A stretch of 64,000 bases of DNA from Mycolicibacterium phlei (GCF_001583415.1 NZ_CP014475.1:2046001-2110000), one strand, 5' to 3'. Shown: positions 24,675 through 34,257, counted from the first letter of the stretch. Made by a program: numbers and translations. The notes: generated by a model not told the origin, from the letters alone.

Positions 24675-25412
24675 ATGACGACGATGTGGGGCGCGCCGCT
24701 GCACAAGCGGTGGCGGGGATCGCGGCTGCGGGACCCCCGCCAGGCCAAGTTCCTGACCAAGGCATCGCTGCAGTGGGTGATCGCCAACCGCGCCTTCACC
24801 CCGTGGTATCTGGTGCGGTACTGGCGGCTGCTGAAGTTCAAACTGCGCAACCCGCACATCATCACCCGCGGCATGGTGTTCCTCGGCAAGGGTGTGGAGA
24901 TCGAGTGCACCCCCGAGCTGGCGACCATGGAGATCGGCCGCTGGGTGCACATCGGCGACAAGAACACGATCCGCTGCCACGAGGGGTCGCTGCGCATCGG
25001 CGACAAGGTGGTGCTGGGCCGCGACAACGTCATCAACACCTACCTCGACATCGAGCTGGGCGATTCGGTGCTGATGGCCGACTGGTGCTACATCTGCGAC
25101 TTCGACCACAAGATGGACGACATCAACGTCCCGATCAAGGACCAGGGCATCGTCAAGGGCCCGGTGCGGATCGGGCCGGACACCTGGGTCGGTGCGAAGG
25201 TGACGGTGCTGCGCAACACGACGATCGGCCGCGGCTGCGTGCTCGGCTCGCACGCGGTGGTGCGCGGGGAGATCCCGGACTTCTCGATCGCGGTCGGTGC
25301 CCCGGCGAAGGTCGTCAAGAACCGCAAGGTGGCGTGGGAGACGTCGGCCGCCCAGCGTGCCGAGCTGGAGCGGGCGCTGGCCGACATCGAGCGCAAGAAG
25401 GCCGCCCGCTAG
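24675..25412 (+). CDS. Hexapeptide-repeat acyltransferase (Rv3034c-like, MGLP region)
   Basis: A 245-aa protein. The N-terminal third is basic and aromatic (KASLQWVIANRAFTPWYLVRYWRLL). From about residue 65 the sequence shows isoleucine-rich hexapeptide repeats that fold as a left-handed beta-helix (IGDKNTIR, IGDKVVLGRDNVI, IGPDTWVGAKVTVLRNTTIGRGCVLG), ending GAPAKVVKNRKV as in O-acetyltransferases. The catalytic His is probably within CDFDHKMDD. Rv3034c has been proposed as an acyltransferase decorating methylglucose lipopolysaccharide, consistent with the adjacent glucan genes. ATG 24675 is the first start after the divergent gap. Confidence 0.82.
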   Translation: MTTMWGAPLHKRWRGSRLRDPRQAKFLTKASLQWVIANRAFTPWYLVRYWRLLKFKLRNPHIITRGMVFLGKGVEIECTPELATMEIGRWVHIGDKNTIRCHEGSLRIGDKVVLGRDNVINTYLDIELGDSVLMADWCYICDFDHKMDDINVPIKDQGIVKGPVRIGPDTWVGAKVTVLRNTTIGRGCVLGSHAVVRGEIPDFSIAVGAPAKVVKNRKVAWETSAAQRAELERALADIERKKAAR

Positions 25413-25428
25413 GGCTCTTCCTTTCTTG

Positions 25429-25669
25429 TCCGCGAGCGTGCGTGTTTGCACACGACACGCCGCGAAATCTCGGCAGTTTGCGCACGCTCGCGGCGGGTCC
25501 GCGGTCCTGCTGGGACCGCGTGCGCCGAGACTTGGGTTGTTGACGAGACGACGCGAAAAACCGTCATCTTCCGTAGTTTCGGCGAACTCGCCCGGCCCAT
25601 CTGGGGGCGCGAGCGTGCGCAAATGCTGGAAAAACTCCGGCGTGTCGGCGACAGACACGCACGCTCGCG
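25429..25669. repeat. Dispersed inverted-repeat element, copy 2
   Basis: A 241-bp relative of the element at 335-573. The left end CCGCGAGCGTGCGTGT and right end ACACGCACGCTCGCG are inverted copies of each other, with shared internal blocks (GACACGCCG, TTTGCGCACG, CGCCGAGACTT, GGTTGTTGACGA). An extra GGTCC-type hairpin (GCGGTCCTGCTGGGACCGC) lies at 25499-25517. Like copy 1, it sits between two convergent 3' ends. Confidence 0.8.
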
Positions 25670-25730
25670 CTGGGAGAGCTACCGCGCTGGGAGGGCTACC
25701 GCGCTGGGAGGGCTACCGCCCTGGGAGGGC
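25669..25730. repeat. 17-bp tandem repeat, three full units plus a partial
   Basis: The unit GCTGGGAGGGCTACCGC is repeated at 25669-25685 (one mismatch), 25686-25702 and 25703-25719. An 11-bp partial unit follows at 25720-25730. The repeat starts at the last base of the inverted-repeat element and runs over the stop codon of the glucosyltransferase gene (25713-25715). Each unit carries an in-frame-capable TAG on the minus strand, so copy number would not extend the protein. Confidence 0.85.
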
Positions 25731-26954
25731 GTGCTCGACGATCGGGCGGCGCCGGTGCGGCTCGCGCTCGCGGCGTTTGGACGCCAGATAAACCTGCGCG
25801 GTCTCGTCGGCGATGGAGTGCCACTCGAAATCCGACCCCAGCCGCTCCCGCGCGGCGACCGCCCGCCGCTGCGCGGCATCGGGATCGTCGAGCACTGAGC
25901 GCACCGCCGCCGCCAGCGCCGCCACGTCTCGCGGCGGGTACGACACCCCTGTCTCACCGTCGATCACCGCTTCGCCGAGCCCGCCGACGTTCGACGTCAC
26001 CAGCGGGATCCCGGTCGCGGCGGCCTCCAGCGCGACGATCCCGAACGGCTCGTAGTGGCTCGGCAGCACCGCCACGTCGGCGGTGTGCAGCAGCTGCACC
26101 AACTGCTCGTGGTCGAGGTGCCCGACGAACTTCGTCGCCTTGAAGACCTTGTGCTTGCGCGCCTGCTCCTTGAGCCACTCCAGCTGGGTGCCCTCGCCCG
26201 CGATCGTCAGCGTGGTACCCGGATGGGTGCGACGGATCCGCGGCAGCGCGGCGATGGCGTCCTGGATGCCCTTCTCGTACTCCAGCCGGCCCAGGTAGAG
26301 CAGCTGCGCCGGACCGCTTCTCGGCTGACGCTGCGCGAACGGCCAGCGCGCACAGTCGATCCCGTTGCGGATCACCCGGATCTCGACCAGGCCCGGGCCG
26401 AACAGCTCGGTGATCTCCTCGCTCATCGACGTCGAACATGTGATCAGCGAGTCGGATTCGTGCACCAGCCACGACTCCACGGCGTGCACCTGGCGGCTGA
26501 TCCGGCCCGACACCCACCCGGAGTGCCGGCCGGCCTCGGTGGCGTGGATCGTGGAAACCAGTGGCACATCGAAGAATTCGGCCAGCGCGATCGACGGGTG
26601 CGCGACCAGCCAGTCGTGCGCGTGCACCACGTCGGGCTGCCACGGTTCGCCCTCGGCGGTCTTGATCGCCAGCCCGGCCCGGATCATCGAGTGCCCCATC
26701 GCCAGCGTCCAGGCCATCATGTCGGTGCCGAACTCGAACTCGTGCGGATCCTGCGCCGCGGCAACCACTTTGACGCCCTCGACCACCTCAACGCTCGTCG
26801 GGTGGGTGGACGGGTCGGTTCCGGTGGGCCGACGGCTGAGCACCACGATCTCGTGGCCGGCCTCGGCGAGCGCGGTCGCCAGGTGATGCACGTGGCGGCC
26901 CAGACCGCCCACCACCACCGGCGGGTACTCCCACGAAACCATCAGAACCTTCAT
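25713..26954 (-). CDS. GT4 alpha-glucosyltransferase for MGLP (Rv3032-like)
   Basis: A 413-aa GT-B fold enzyme. The N-terminal domain starts MKVLMVSWEYPPVVVGGLG with the sugar-loop GGLGRH and HAHDWL. The nucleotide-binding C-terminal domain has LLYLGRLEYEKGIQDAI and the GT4 ExE motif EPFGIVALE. Rv3032 is an ADP- or UDP-glucose-dependent alpha-1,4-glucosyltransferase that elongates the MGLP backbone, with some contribution to glycogen. ATG 26954 overlaps the stop of the GH57 gene (ATGA). The 3' end lies inside a tandem repeat, which leaves the last residues (VEHALPGR) encoded by repeat sequence. Confidence 0.88.
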   Translation of the reverse strand: MKVLMVSWEYPPVVVGGLGRHVHHLATALAEAGHEIVVLSRRPTGTDPSTHPTSVEVVEGVKVVAAAQDPHEFEFGTDMMAWTLAMGHSMIRAGLAIKTAEGEPWQPDVVHAHDWLVAHPSIALAEFFDVPLVSTIHATEAGRHSGWVSGRISRQVHAVESWLVHESDSLITCSTSMSEEITELFGPGLVEIRVIRNGIDCARWPFAQRQPRSGPAQLLYLGRLEYEKGIQDAIAALPRIRRTHPGTTLTIAGEGTQLEWLKEQARKHKVFKATKFVGHLDHEQLVQLLHTADVAVLPSHYEPFGIVALEAAATGIPLVTSNVGGLGEAVIDGETGVSYPPRDVAALAAAVRSVLDDPDAAQRRAVAARERLGSDFEWHSIADETAQVYLASKRREREPHRRRPIVEHALPGR

Positions 26955-28471
26955 CGGGGTAACCGCCTGGCGTCCAGTGCGCCGAACAGGCCGTCGGCGC
27001 GATTCCAATTCTCGGCGAGTCGCTGTGCGTGGTCGTGCCGTCCGGCGGCCAGCGCATCGGCGATCTCTCGGGTGGCGTGCGCGTGCAGATGCGCGCGGTA
27101 GCGAGCGTAGTCGGCCGCGGAGTCCTTGCTGACCATGAACGGCCAGTCGCTGGAGACGGTCAGCAGCGTCTCGCGCAGGATCTGGTCGGCGACGAAGTTG
27201 CGGGCCGGACGCGCACCGGTCTGGGCCAGCGCCTTGTCGACGGTGCTCAGCGCGGTGTCGACCACCTCGCTGTTGAGTTGCACCAGATCGGCCACCTGCT
27301 CACCGGCCCACACCTGCCAGTCCTTACCGGAACCCCAAGAGCTGGGCGGCAATTCGACCGGTGAACCGATGAACCCGTCGGCCTTGGCGTCGGCCAGTGT
27401 GCCGACCCGCACCCCGGCCTCGGGCAGGGCGCGCAGCACGCGCTCCAGCCACACCGGTCCCTCGTACCACCAGTGGCCGAACAGCTCGGTGTCGAACGCG
27501 GCGATGACGTGTGCGGGCCTGCCGATGCGCTCGCTCTCGTCGAGCAGCCGCTGGCGCACCACCGCGACGAAGTCCGCGACGTGCTTGTCGACGGCCCGGT
27601 CGGCGCGCTCGGGATCGTAGGGGGCCTTGTTCTCCGACGGCACGGTGCGGCCGGTGACCCGGGCGGGTTTGAGGCCGGTGGTGTGGTCGTAGGTGTGGAA
27701 GTCGCGGTAGGCGGCGTGGCCGGGATAGCCGGACTTCGGTGACCACACCCGGTAGCTGACCTGAAGGTCACGGCCGAACGCGATGACGTCGGAGTCGCCG
27801 ACCGGCCGCCCCAGCGCGGTGTCGCCGTGCAGCGAGGGTCCGTCGACCATGAAGTGGCCGACGCCGGCGGCGGCGTAACCGTCCTCCATCCCGGGCGCGT
27901 ACGCGCACTCGGGGGCCCAGATGCCGGTGGGGGTGTGGTCGAAGCGCAGCTTCGCGTCGGCCAGACCCTCGCGCAGCGCGAACTCCCGCAGCCGCGGGTT
28001 CAGCAGCGGCTGGAACGGGTGCGACAGCGGTCCGCCGAGCAGTTCGATGGTCTCGGCGTCGATCAGTTCGCGCAGCACCGGGCTGCCGCCGTGCGCCCAC
28101 CGCGTCGCGAAGTCCTCCAGCGCCGTCTCGGCGATCGCGTGCTCGCGAATACCGAACTGCCGCAACGGATCCGGCAGGGTGGTGGCCTCCAGGGCGCGCA
28201 GCTGCCAGTTGGCCAGCCAGTGGTGCATCCCGGCCAGGCAGTACGGGTCGTCGAGCTGGGCGGTGACCACCGGGGTCATGCCCAGCGTCAGCACGTGCCG
28301 CCGGCCCTCGTCGGCAAGGGTGCGCAGCACGTTCATCAGCGGCAGGTAGGCCGCCGACCAGGACTGGTAGAGCCACTCCTCGCCGACCGGCCAACGCCCG
28401 TGATGGGCCAGCCACGGCAGATGGGTGTGCAGGACGAACGTGAAGAGGCCCGGAACCGGTGGGGCGGTCAT
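26951..28471 (-). CDS. GH57 glycoside hydrolase / branching-type enzyme (Rv3031-like)
   Basis: A 506-aa protein starting ATG 28471 with FTFVLHTHLPWLAHHGRWP, the GH57 N-terminal motif. The candidate catalytic Glu lies in GIWAPECAYAPG and the catalytic Asp in AAFDTELFGHWWYEG, the arrangement of family GH57. A C-terminal helical domain follows, with DWPFMVSKDSAADYA. The M. tuberculosis counterpart is assigned to MGLP synthesis as a putative branching enzyme. It overlaps both neighbours by 4 nt, so methyltransferase, GH57 and GT4 are co-translated. Confidence 0.88.
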   Translation of the reverse strand: MTAPPVPGLFTFVLHTHLPWLAHHGRWPVGEEWLYQSWSAAYLPLMNVLRTLADEGRRHVLTLGMTPVVTAQLDDPYCLAGMHHWLANWQLRALEATTLPDPLRQFGIREHAIAETALEDFATRWAHGGSPVLRELIDAETIELLGGPLSHPFQPLLNPRLREFALREGLADAKLRFDHTPTGIWAPECAYAPGMEDGYAAAGVGHFMVDGPSLHGDTALGRPVGDSDVIAFGRDLQVSYRVWSPKSGYPGHAAYRDFHTYDHTTGLKPARVTGRTVPSENKAPYDPERADRAVDKHVADFVAVVRQRLLDESERIGRPAHVIAAFDTELFGHWWYEGPVWLERVLRALPEAGVRVGTLADAKADGFIGSPVELPPSSWGSGKDWQVWAGEQVADLVQLNSEVVDTALSTVDKALAQTGARPARNFVADQILRETLLTVSSDWPFMVSKDSAADYARYRAHLHAHATREIADALAAGRHDHAQRLAENWNRADGLFGALDARRLPR

Positions 28472-29271
28472 GTGCGCACCGCGATCGCGACCAGATCCAG
28501 GCTGTCGTCGATGTCGCGCTCGGCCGCGTCGAGCAGATCGAAGTCTTCGGTGCGCACCGAGGCGACGTCGGCCAGCAACTCCGCCGGCCACGGCGCGTCG
28601 GCGAGCGCGCGGGCGATCTGCGCGTCGATCAGCGAGCCGCCGTGGCGGGCGTCGAGCTCGAGCAGGCGCGGGCCGTGGAACACCCCGAGCATGGACTCCA
28701 GCGCGAAGCCGTTGTCGGTCAGCAGTTCGGTCAGCTCGGCGGCGTTGAGCTCCCGGGTGTGGAACGGGTTGATCGGGGTGTCGCGGCCGGGGGAGAAGGT
28801 GATCCGGTTCGGCGTCGACATCAGCAGCAGCCCGCCGGGCCGCAGCACCCGGGCGCACTCGCGCACGAACTGGCCCTGGTCCCACAGGTGCTCGATGACC
28901 TGGAAGTTGACCACGACGTCGACGGTCTCGTCGGCCAGCGGCAGCGCGGCGAGGTTGCCGTGGTGCATCTCCACCCGCGGATACCGGGCCCGGACGTGGG
29001 CGACAGCGGTCTCGTCGTAGTCCAGGCCGATGACGCGGCGCGCCACGTCGGCGATCAGATCCGCGCCGTAACCTTCGCCACAGCCGGCCTCGAGCACGTC
29101 ACGACTTGCGCAGCGACCGGCCAGTCGCTCGTAGACGACCTCGTGGCGGCGGAACCAGTAATTCTCCTCCGCCAGCCCCGGAACGGTGCGTTCACCGGTC
29201 AGCGGGAGTTCCGGCCGACTGTTCTCCCCGGTCGCCGCGTCGTTCGCCGCGCCGGCCACATATGCGCTCAT
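28468..29271 (-). CDS. SAM-dependent methyltransferase (Rv3030-like, MGLP region)
   Basis: A 267-aa class I methyltransferase: motif I VLEAGCGEGYGADLIA, acidic residue in VIGLDYDETAV, motif FQVIEHLWDQGQF, and VLRPGGLLLMSTPNR. The PELPLTGERTVPG segment near the start is typical of this mycobacterial subgroup. It is a candidate for O-methylating glucose residues of MGLP; direct proof is not in the sequence. The start was taken at ATG 29271 (MSAYVAGAAN); an upstream start at 29301 would add ten less conserved residues. Confidence 0.82.
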   Translation of the reverse strand: MSAYVAGAANDAATGENSRPELPLTGERTVPGLAEENYWFRRHEVVYERLAGRCASRDVLEAGCGEGYGADLIADVARRVIGLDYDETAVAHVRARYPRVEMHHGNLAALPLADETVDVVVNFQVIEHLWDQGQFVRECARVLRPGGLLLMSTPNRITFSPGRDTPINPFHTRELNAAELTELLTDNGFALESMLGVFHGPRLLELDARHGGSLIDAQIARALADAPWPAELLADVASVRTEDFDLLDAAERDIDDSLDLVAIAVRT

Positions 29272-29467
29272 TGCAAGGCAGGCTAACGTGAAACCGCGCA
29301 CTGGCGAACGGTTCGCCCCCTACGTGCTGGTGGAACGCAAACTTCGACCAGCTATGGTGTTCCTGCGAACCGCCAGAAGTTACCCGCGAGTAACATGTGG
29401 TTGTTGCACGAAACGTGGTACAGCAGGGCCGGCTCGCCCGGCCTTCCGAGGAGGACGAACCAGACTC

Positions 29468-30262
29468 ATGACGAACATCGTGGTCCTGATCAAACAGGTC
29501 CCTGACACCTGGTCGGAGCGCAAGCTTTCCGACAGCGATTTCACCCTGGACCGGGAGGCCGCCGACGCCGTGCTCGACGAGATCAACGAGCGCGCCGTCG
29601 AGGAGGCGCTGCTGATCAAGGAGCGTGAGGGTGACGCCGCCGGCACGGTGACCGTGCTGACCGCCGGTCCGGAGCGGGCCACCGAGGCGATCCGCAAGGC
29701 GCTGTCGATGGGTGCCGACAAGGCGGTGCACATCGTCGACGACGGCATGCACGGCTCGGACATGATCCAGACCGCGTGGGCGCTGGCCCGTGCGCTGGGC
29801 ACCATCGAGGGCACCGAGCTGGTCATCGCGGGTAACGAGGCCACCGACGGCACCGGCGGTGCGGTCCCGGCGATCATCGCCGAGTACCTGGGCCTGCCGC
29901 AGCTGACCCACCTGCGCAAGGTGACCGTCGAGGGCGGCAAGGTCGTCGGCGAGCGCGAGACCGACGAGGGTGTGTTCACCGTCGAGGCCCCGCTGCCCGC
30001 CGTGATCAGCGTCACCGAGAAGATCAACGAGCCGCGCTTCCCGTCCTTCAAGGGCATCATGGCCGCCAAGAAGAAGGAAGTCACCAAGCTCTCGCTCGCC
30101 GAGATCGGTGTCGAGGCCGACGAGGTGGGCCTGGCCAACGCGGGCACCAAGGTGCTGGCCTCGACCCCGAAGCCGCCGAAGACGGCCGGCGAGAAGATCA
30201 CCGACGAGGGCGACGGCGGCACCAAGATCGCCGAGTACCTGGTCGCTCAGAAAATCATCTAG
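29468..30262 (+). CDS. fixA: Electron transfer flavoprotein beta subunit
   Basis: A 264-aa protein with the EtfB start MTNIVVLIKQVPDTW and the AMP/FAD-contact region VTVLTAGPERATEAIRKALS, GADKAVHI. The recognition loop region is IAGNEATDGTGGAVPAIIAEYLGLPQLTH, and the end is PRFPSFKGIMAAKKKEV. With FixB it forms the heterodimer that passes electrons from acyl-CoA dehydrogenases to the respiratory chain. It lies 40 nt upstream of fixB. The 196-bp gap on its left separates it from the divergent methyltransferase and should hold both promoters. Confidence 0.93.
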   Translation: MTNIVVLIKQVPDTWSERKLSDSDFTLDREAADAVLDEINERAVEEALLIKEREGDAAGTVTVLTAGPERATEAIRKALSMGADKAVHIVDDGMHGSDMIQTAWALARALGTIEGTELVIAGNEATDGTGGAVPAIIAEYLGLPQLTHLRKVTVEGGKVVGERETDEGVFTVEAPLPAVISVTEKINEPRFPSFKGIMAAKKKEVTKLSLAEIGVEADEVGLANAGTKVLASTPKPPKTAGEKITDEGDGGTKIAEYLVAQKII

Positions 30263-30302
30263 CCGGTCACTACCCAGTACTTGAGAAACGAGAGACATAC
30301 CC

Positions 30303-31259
30303 ATGGCTGAAGTACTCGTGCTCGTGGAGCACGCTGACGGTGCGCTGAAGAAGGTCACCTCCGAGCTCATCACCGCCGCCCGCAAGCTGGGCGAGCCGTC
30401 GGCCGTCGTGATCGGCGCGCCGGGCACCGCCGCCCCGCTGGCCGACGGCCTCAAGGAGGCCGGTGCGGCCAAGATCTACGTCGCCGAGTCCGACGACGCG
30501 GTCAACTACCTGATCACCCCGCAGGTCGACGTGCTGGCCTCGCTGGTCGAGTCGGTGTCGCCGGCCGGCGTGCTGGTGGCCGCCAACGCCGACGGCAAGG
30601 AGATCGCGGGCCGGCTGGCCGCGCGCGTCGGCGCCGGTGTGCTGTCCGACGTCGTCGAGGTCAAGGACGGCGGCGTGGCCGTGCACAGCATCTTCGGTGG
30701 CGCCTTCACCGTCGAGGCCCAGTCCACCGGCGAGCTGCCGGTCATCACGCTGCGCGCCGGTTCGGTCGAGGCCGAGCCGCAGGCCGCTGCCGGTGAGGTC
30801 GTCAACGTCGAGGTCCCGGCGCAGGCCGAGAACGCGACGAAGATCACCAAGCGCGAGCCGGCCGTCGCCGGTGACCGTCCGGAGCTGACCGAGGCCGCGG
30901 TCGTGGTCTCGGGTGGCCGCGGTGTCGGCAGCGCCGAGGGCTTCAAGGTCGTCGAGGAGCTGGCCGACTCGCTGGGCGGCGCCGTCGGTGCCTCCCGCGC
31001 CGCGGTCGACTCGGGCTACTACCCGGGCCAGTTCCAGGTCGGCCAGACCGGTAAGACGGTCTCGCCGCAGCTGTACATCGCGCTGGGCATCTCCGGTGCG
31101 ATCCAGCACCGCGCCGGTATGCAGACCTCGAAGACCATCGTCGCGGTCAACAAGGACGAAGAGGCCCCGATCTTCGAGATCGCCGACCTCGGCATCGTGG
31201 GTGACCTGTTCAAGGTCACGCCGCAGCTGACCGAGGCGATCAAGGCTCGCAAGGGCTGA
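30303..31259 (+). CDS. fixB: Electron transfer flavoprotein alpha subunit
   Basis: A 318-aa protein. The N-terminal domain begins [19 protein letters not shown]. The C-terminal FAD-binding domain shows [49 protein letters not shown] and [23 protein letters not shown], all typical EtfA FAD contacts. It pairs with FixA. A perfect hairpin terminator follows 15 bp after the stop, closing the two-gene operon. Confidence 0.95.
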   Translation: MAEVLVLVEHADGALKKVTSELITAARKLGEPSAVVIGAPGTAAPLADGLKEAGAAKIYVAESDDAVNYLITPQVDVLASLVESVSPAGVLVAANADGKEIAGRLAARVGAGVLSDVVEVKDGGVAVHSIFGGAFTVEAQSTGELPVITLRAGSVEAEPQAAAGEVVNVEVPAQAENATKITKREPAVAGDRPELTEAAVVVSGGRGVGSAEGFKVVEELADSLGGAVGASRAAVDSGYYPGQFQVGQTGKTVSPQLYIALGISGAIQHRAGMQTSKTIVAVNKDEEAPIFEIADLGIVGDLFKVTPQLTEAIKARKG

Positions 31260-31273
31260 TCTCTTCACTTCCG

Positions 31274-31306
31274 CGAAACCCCGGTGCCCCGTGCACCGGG
31301 GTTTCG
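31274..31306 (+). terminator. Hairpin terminator after fixB
   Basis: Perfect 14-bp arms (CGAAACCCCGGTGC and its complement) with loop CCCGT, just after the fixB stop. The final stem bases include TTTC but no long U-tract follows, as is common in mycobacteria. Confidence 0.85.
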
Positions 31307-31394
31307 TGCATTTCGGCGAACCCGTCACCTGACGCTCACGGACACGTCATGCGTGCGACGCCGGCCGGAGAGGTGGGTGCGCGAGCGTGCAACC

Positions 31395-32213
31395 ATGAGC
31401 ACCGCTTCTGTTCTCATCGGTCCCGAAACCAGTTCCGAGCGGGGCGCGGAATCCGCACCGCGCTACTCACTGCTGCTGTCGCGTGACCCCGAGCTGATCG
31501 ACGCCGCGCAGCGGTTGCGCCACGACGTGTTCACCGCCGAACCCGGCTACACGCTGGCGCCGTCCGACGACGGTCGCGACGCCGACCTCTTCGACGAGCA
31601 CTGCGACCACCTGCTGGTCCGCGACGACGCCTCCGGCGAGCTGGTGGGCTGCTACCGCATGCTTCCGCCGCCCGGCGCGGTCGCCGCCGGGGGTCTTTAC
31701 ACCGCAACCGAATTCGATGTCCGCGGACTCGACGCGCTGCGTCCGCATCTGGTGGAGATGGGGCGCGCCGTGGTGCGTGCCGACCACCGCAACGGCGCGG
31801 TGGTGCTGTTGATGTGGGCCGGCATCCTCGCCTACCTCGACCATCGCGGCTACGACTACGTGACCGGATGCGTGTCGGTGCCGGTGCACGGGGAGGGTGC
31901 GCCGGGCGCCCAGATCCGCGGGGTCCGCGACGTCGTCCGGCGGCGCCACGCCGCGCCGGTCGCCGTGGTGCCGCACCGGCCGGTGACCGTGAACGGCCGC
32001 GGTCTGGACGCCATCGAACCGCCGGCCCGGGTCACGGTGCCGCCGCTGATGCGCGGTTACCTGCGCCTGGGCGCGCAGATCTGCGGTGAGCCGGCCCACG
32101 ACCCCGACTTCGGCGTCGGCGACTTCCCGGCCCTGCTGGACAAGCGCCGCGCCGACATCCGCTACCTGCGCAGGCTGCGGGCGGTGGATGCGGCTGCCGG
32201 GGCCGCCCGGTGA
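31395..32213 (+). CDS. GNAT-type N-acyltransferase, OlsB-like (Rv3027c-like)
   Basis: A 272-aa protein. The arrangement LSRDPELIDAAQRLRHDVF, DLFDEHCDHLLV, LVGCYRMLPP and LVEMGRAVVR, followed by GYDYVTGCVSVPVHGEG, is that of the acyl-transferring GNAT subgroup containing ornithine lipid synthase OlsB, rather than plain acetyltransferases. Its stop overlaps the next gene, a PlsC-type O-acyltransferase. The pair therefore resembles an OlsB-OlsA module making an N- and O-acylated amino-acid lipid. The acceptor amino acid is not shown by the sequence. Confidence 0.72.
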   Translation: MSTASVLIGPETSSERGAESAPRYSLLLSRDPELIDAAQRLRHDVFTAEPGYTLAPSDDGRDADLFDEHCDHLLVRDDASGELVGCYRMLPPPGAVAAGGLYTATEFDVRGLDALRPHLVEMGRAVVRADHRNGAVVLLMWAGILAYLDHRGYDYVTGCVSVPVHGEGAPGAQIRGVRDVVRRRHAAPVAVVPHRPVTVNGRGLDAIEPPARVTVPPLMRGYLRLGAQICGEPAHDPDFGVGDFPALLDKRRADIRYLRRLRAVDAAAGAAR

Positions 32214-33016
32214 GCGGCTGGGTGCCCGTCGCCGACTGCGACGTGACCTGTGTGCGTGCGGAGCTGGCCGGGCGACGGGTGTGGGTGACCGCGCGGACGC
32301 TGTTGCGTGCGACAGCCGCGGGGCTGCTGCTCGCGGTGGCGCCGGCGCTGATGCTGCCCGGACCCGGTCGCGCCCGGTTGGCCCGCGGCTACTGCCGCCT
32401 GATGCTGCGTTGCCTGGGTGTGCGGATCACGTTGTCGGGAGGGCCCATTCGGAACCTGAGCGGAGTACTGGTGGTGAGCGGGCACGTGTCCTGGGTGGAT
32501 GTGTTCGTCATCGGCGCGGTGCTGCCGGGCCGGTTCGTCGCCAAGTCTGAAGTGGTGAGTTGGCCGGGTCTGGGCCTGCTGGCCCGTCTGATGCGGGTGA
32601 TCCCGATCGAGCGGGCCAACCTGCGCCGGCTGCCCGACGTCGTCGCCGCCGTGGCGCAGGCCCTGCGTGCCGGACAGACCGTGGTGGCGTTCCCGGAGGG
32701 CACCACCTACTGCGGGGTGGCATACGGCCGCTTCCGGCCCGCGCTGTTTCAGGCCGCGGTCGACGCAGAACGGCCCGTGCAGCCGCTGCGGCTGAGCTAT
32801 CACGACCGCGACGGCGCGCCGAGCACCGTGGCCGCCTACGTGGGCGACGACACCCTGCCGGCGTCGCTGCGCCGGCTGCTGGCGGCGCGGCGCACGCTGG
32901 TGCGGGTCGACGTGGGGCCGCTGCAGTTGCCGCGCGGCGACCGTCGTGACCTGGCCGGGCGGTGTGAGCGCGCGGTGCGCGGCGCCGGGCGGGCGGGTCA
33001 CGCGCTCGTGGCCTGA
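32210..33016 (+). CDS. 1-acyl-glycerol-phosphate / lyso-lipid acyltransferase family (Rv3026c-like)
   Basis: A 268-aa PlsC-type protein. A membrane-associating hydrophobic stretch lies at about residues 34-50 ([17 protein letters not shown]). The catalytic HX4D is [10 protein letters not shown], motif II-like is [10 protein letters not shown], and motif III is [10 protein letters not shown]. It transfers an acyl chain to a hydroxyl of a lipid acceptor. GTG 32210 overlaps the preceding GNAT gene by 4 nt. Together they may act as OlsB/OlsA; ordinary phosphatidic acid synthesis is the alternative. Confidence 0.8.
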   Translation: MSGWVPVADCDVTCVRAELAGRRVWVTARTLLRATAAGLLLAVAPALMLPGPGRARLARGYCRLMLRCLGVRITLSGGPIRNLSGVLVVSGHVSWVDVFVIGAVLPGRFVAKSEVVSWPGLGLLARLMRVIPIERANLRRLPDVVAAVAQALRAGQTVVAFPEGTTYCGVAYGRFRPALFQAAVDAERPVQPLRLSYHDRDGAPSTVAAYVGDDTLPASLRRLLAARRTLVRVDVGPLQLPRGDRRDLAGRCERAVRGAGRAGHALVA

Positions 33017-33060
33017 GCGAATCGGCCCTGTTCTGGGACGACGGCTATTCTGGACTGGTT

Positions 33061-34257
33061 ATGACCTCGCATCAGCCGGTCTACCTGGATCACGCCGCCA
33101 CCACCCCGATGCACCCCGCTGCGATCGAGGCGATGACGGCTGCCCTGGCCACGGTCGGCAACGCCTCGTCGCTGCACGGCACGGGGCGCGTCGCACGCCG
33201 GCGGATGGAGGAGTCACGCGAGAAGCTGGCGCAGCTGCTCGGGGCGCGTCCCTCGGAGGTGATTTTCACCGCAGGCGGCACCGAGAGCGACAACCTCGCG
33301 GTCAAGGGCATCTACTGGGCGCGCCGCGACGCCGACGCCCGCCGGGGCCGCATTGTCACCACCCCCGTCGAGCATCACGCGGTGCTCGACGCCGTGGAGT
33401 GGCTCGTCGAGCACGAGGGCGCCGAGGTGACCTGGCTGCCCGTCGACAAGGACGGCGCGGTGACCGCGGCGGCGCTGCGTGACGTGCTGCAGGCCCACGA
33501 CGACGTCGCGCTGGTGACGGTGATGTGGGCCAACAACGAGGTCGGCACGATCATGCCGATCGCCGAACTAGCAGCCGTCGCCGCCGAATTCGATGTTCCG
33601 ATGCACAGCGACGCGGTCCAGGCCATCGGGCAGATCCCGGTCGACTTCGCCGCCAGCGGGCTGTCGGCGATGAGCATCGGCGCCCACAAGTTCGGCGGCC
33701 CGGTGGGGATCGGCGCCCTGCTGCTGCGGCGCGACACCGCGTGCGTACCGCTGCTGCACGGCGGTGGCCAGGAGCGCGACGTGCGTTCGGGTACACCGAA
33801 TGTCGCGGCCGCGGTGGCGATGGCGGTGGCGGCCGAGGTCGCGATCGAAGGCCTGGAGGCCAACAGCGCCCGGGTCGCAGCGCTGCGCGACCGACTGGTC
33901 GAGGGGGTGCTGTCCACCATCGACGACGTCGACTTCAACGGTGCCACCGGCGATGCGCGGCTACCCGGCAACTCACACTTCACGTTCCGCGGCTGCGAGG
34001 GCGACTCGCTGCTGATGTTGTTGGACGCCAAGGGAATCGAGTGTTCCACCGGTTCGGCGTGCACGGCCGGTGTGGCGCAGCCGTCGCACGTGCTGATTGC
34101 GATGGGCGCCGACCCGGCGCACGCCCGCGGCTCGCTGCGGCTGTCGCTGGGCCACACCAGCACCGAGGCCGACGTCGACGCCGCGCTGGCGGTACTGCCC
34201 GCCGCGGTCGAGCGCGCCCGCGCCGCCGCACTGGCCAGTTCCGGGGTGGATCGCTGA
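33061..34257 (+). CDS. iscS: Cysteine desulfurase, NifS/IscS-like
   Basis: A 398-aa PLP enzyme starting [13 protein letters not shown]. The PLP lysine is K210 in [10 protein letters not shown], the substrate histidine region is TPVEHHAVL, and the catalytic loop Cys334 is in [10 protein letters not shown]. It withdraws sulfur from cysteine as a persulfide. Its stop overlaps the mnmA start (TGATG), so the likely immediate acceptor is the tRNA 2-thiouridylase MnmA. Fe-S cluster supply is also possible. Confidence 0.93.
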   Translation: MTSHQPVYLDHAATTPMHPAAIEAMTAALATVGNASSLHGTGRVARRRMEESREKLAQLLGARPSEVIFTAGGTESDNLAVKGIYWARRDADARRGRIVTTPVEHHAVLDAVEWLVEHEGAEVTWLPVDKDGAVTAAALRDVLQAHDDVALVTVMWANNEVGTIMPIAELAAVAAEFDVPMHSDAVQAIGQIPVDFAASGLSAMSIGAHKFGGPVGIGALLLRRDTACVPLLHGGGQERDVRSGTPNVAAAVAMAVAAEVAIEGLEANSARVAALRDRLVEGVLSTIDDVDFNGATGDARLPGNSHFTFRGCEGDSLLMLLDAKGIECSTGSACTAGVAQPSHVLIAMGADPAHARGSLRLSLGHTSTEADVDAALAVLPAAVERARAAALASSGVDR

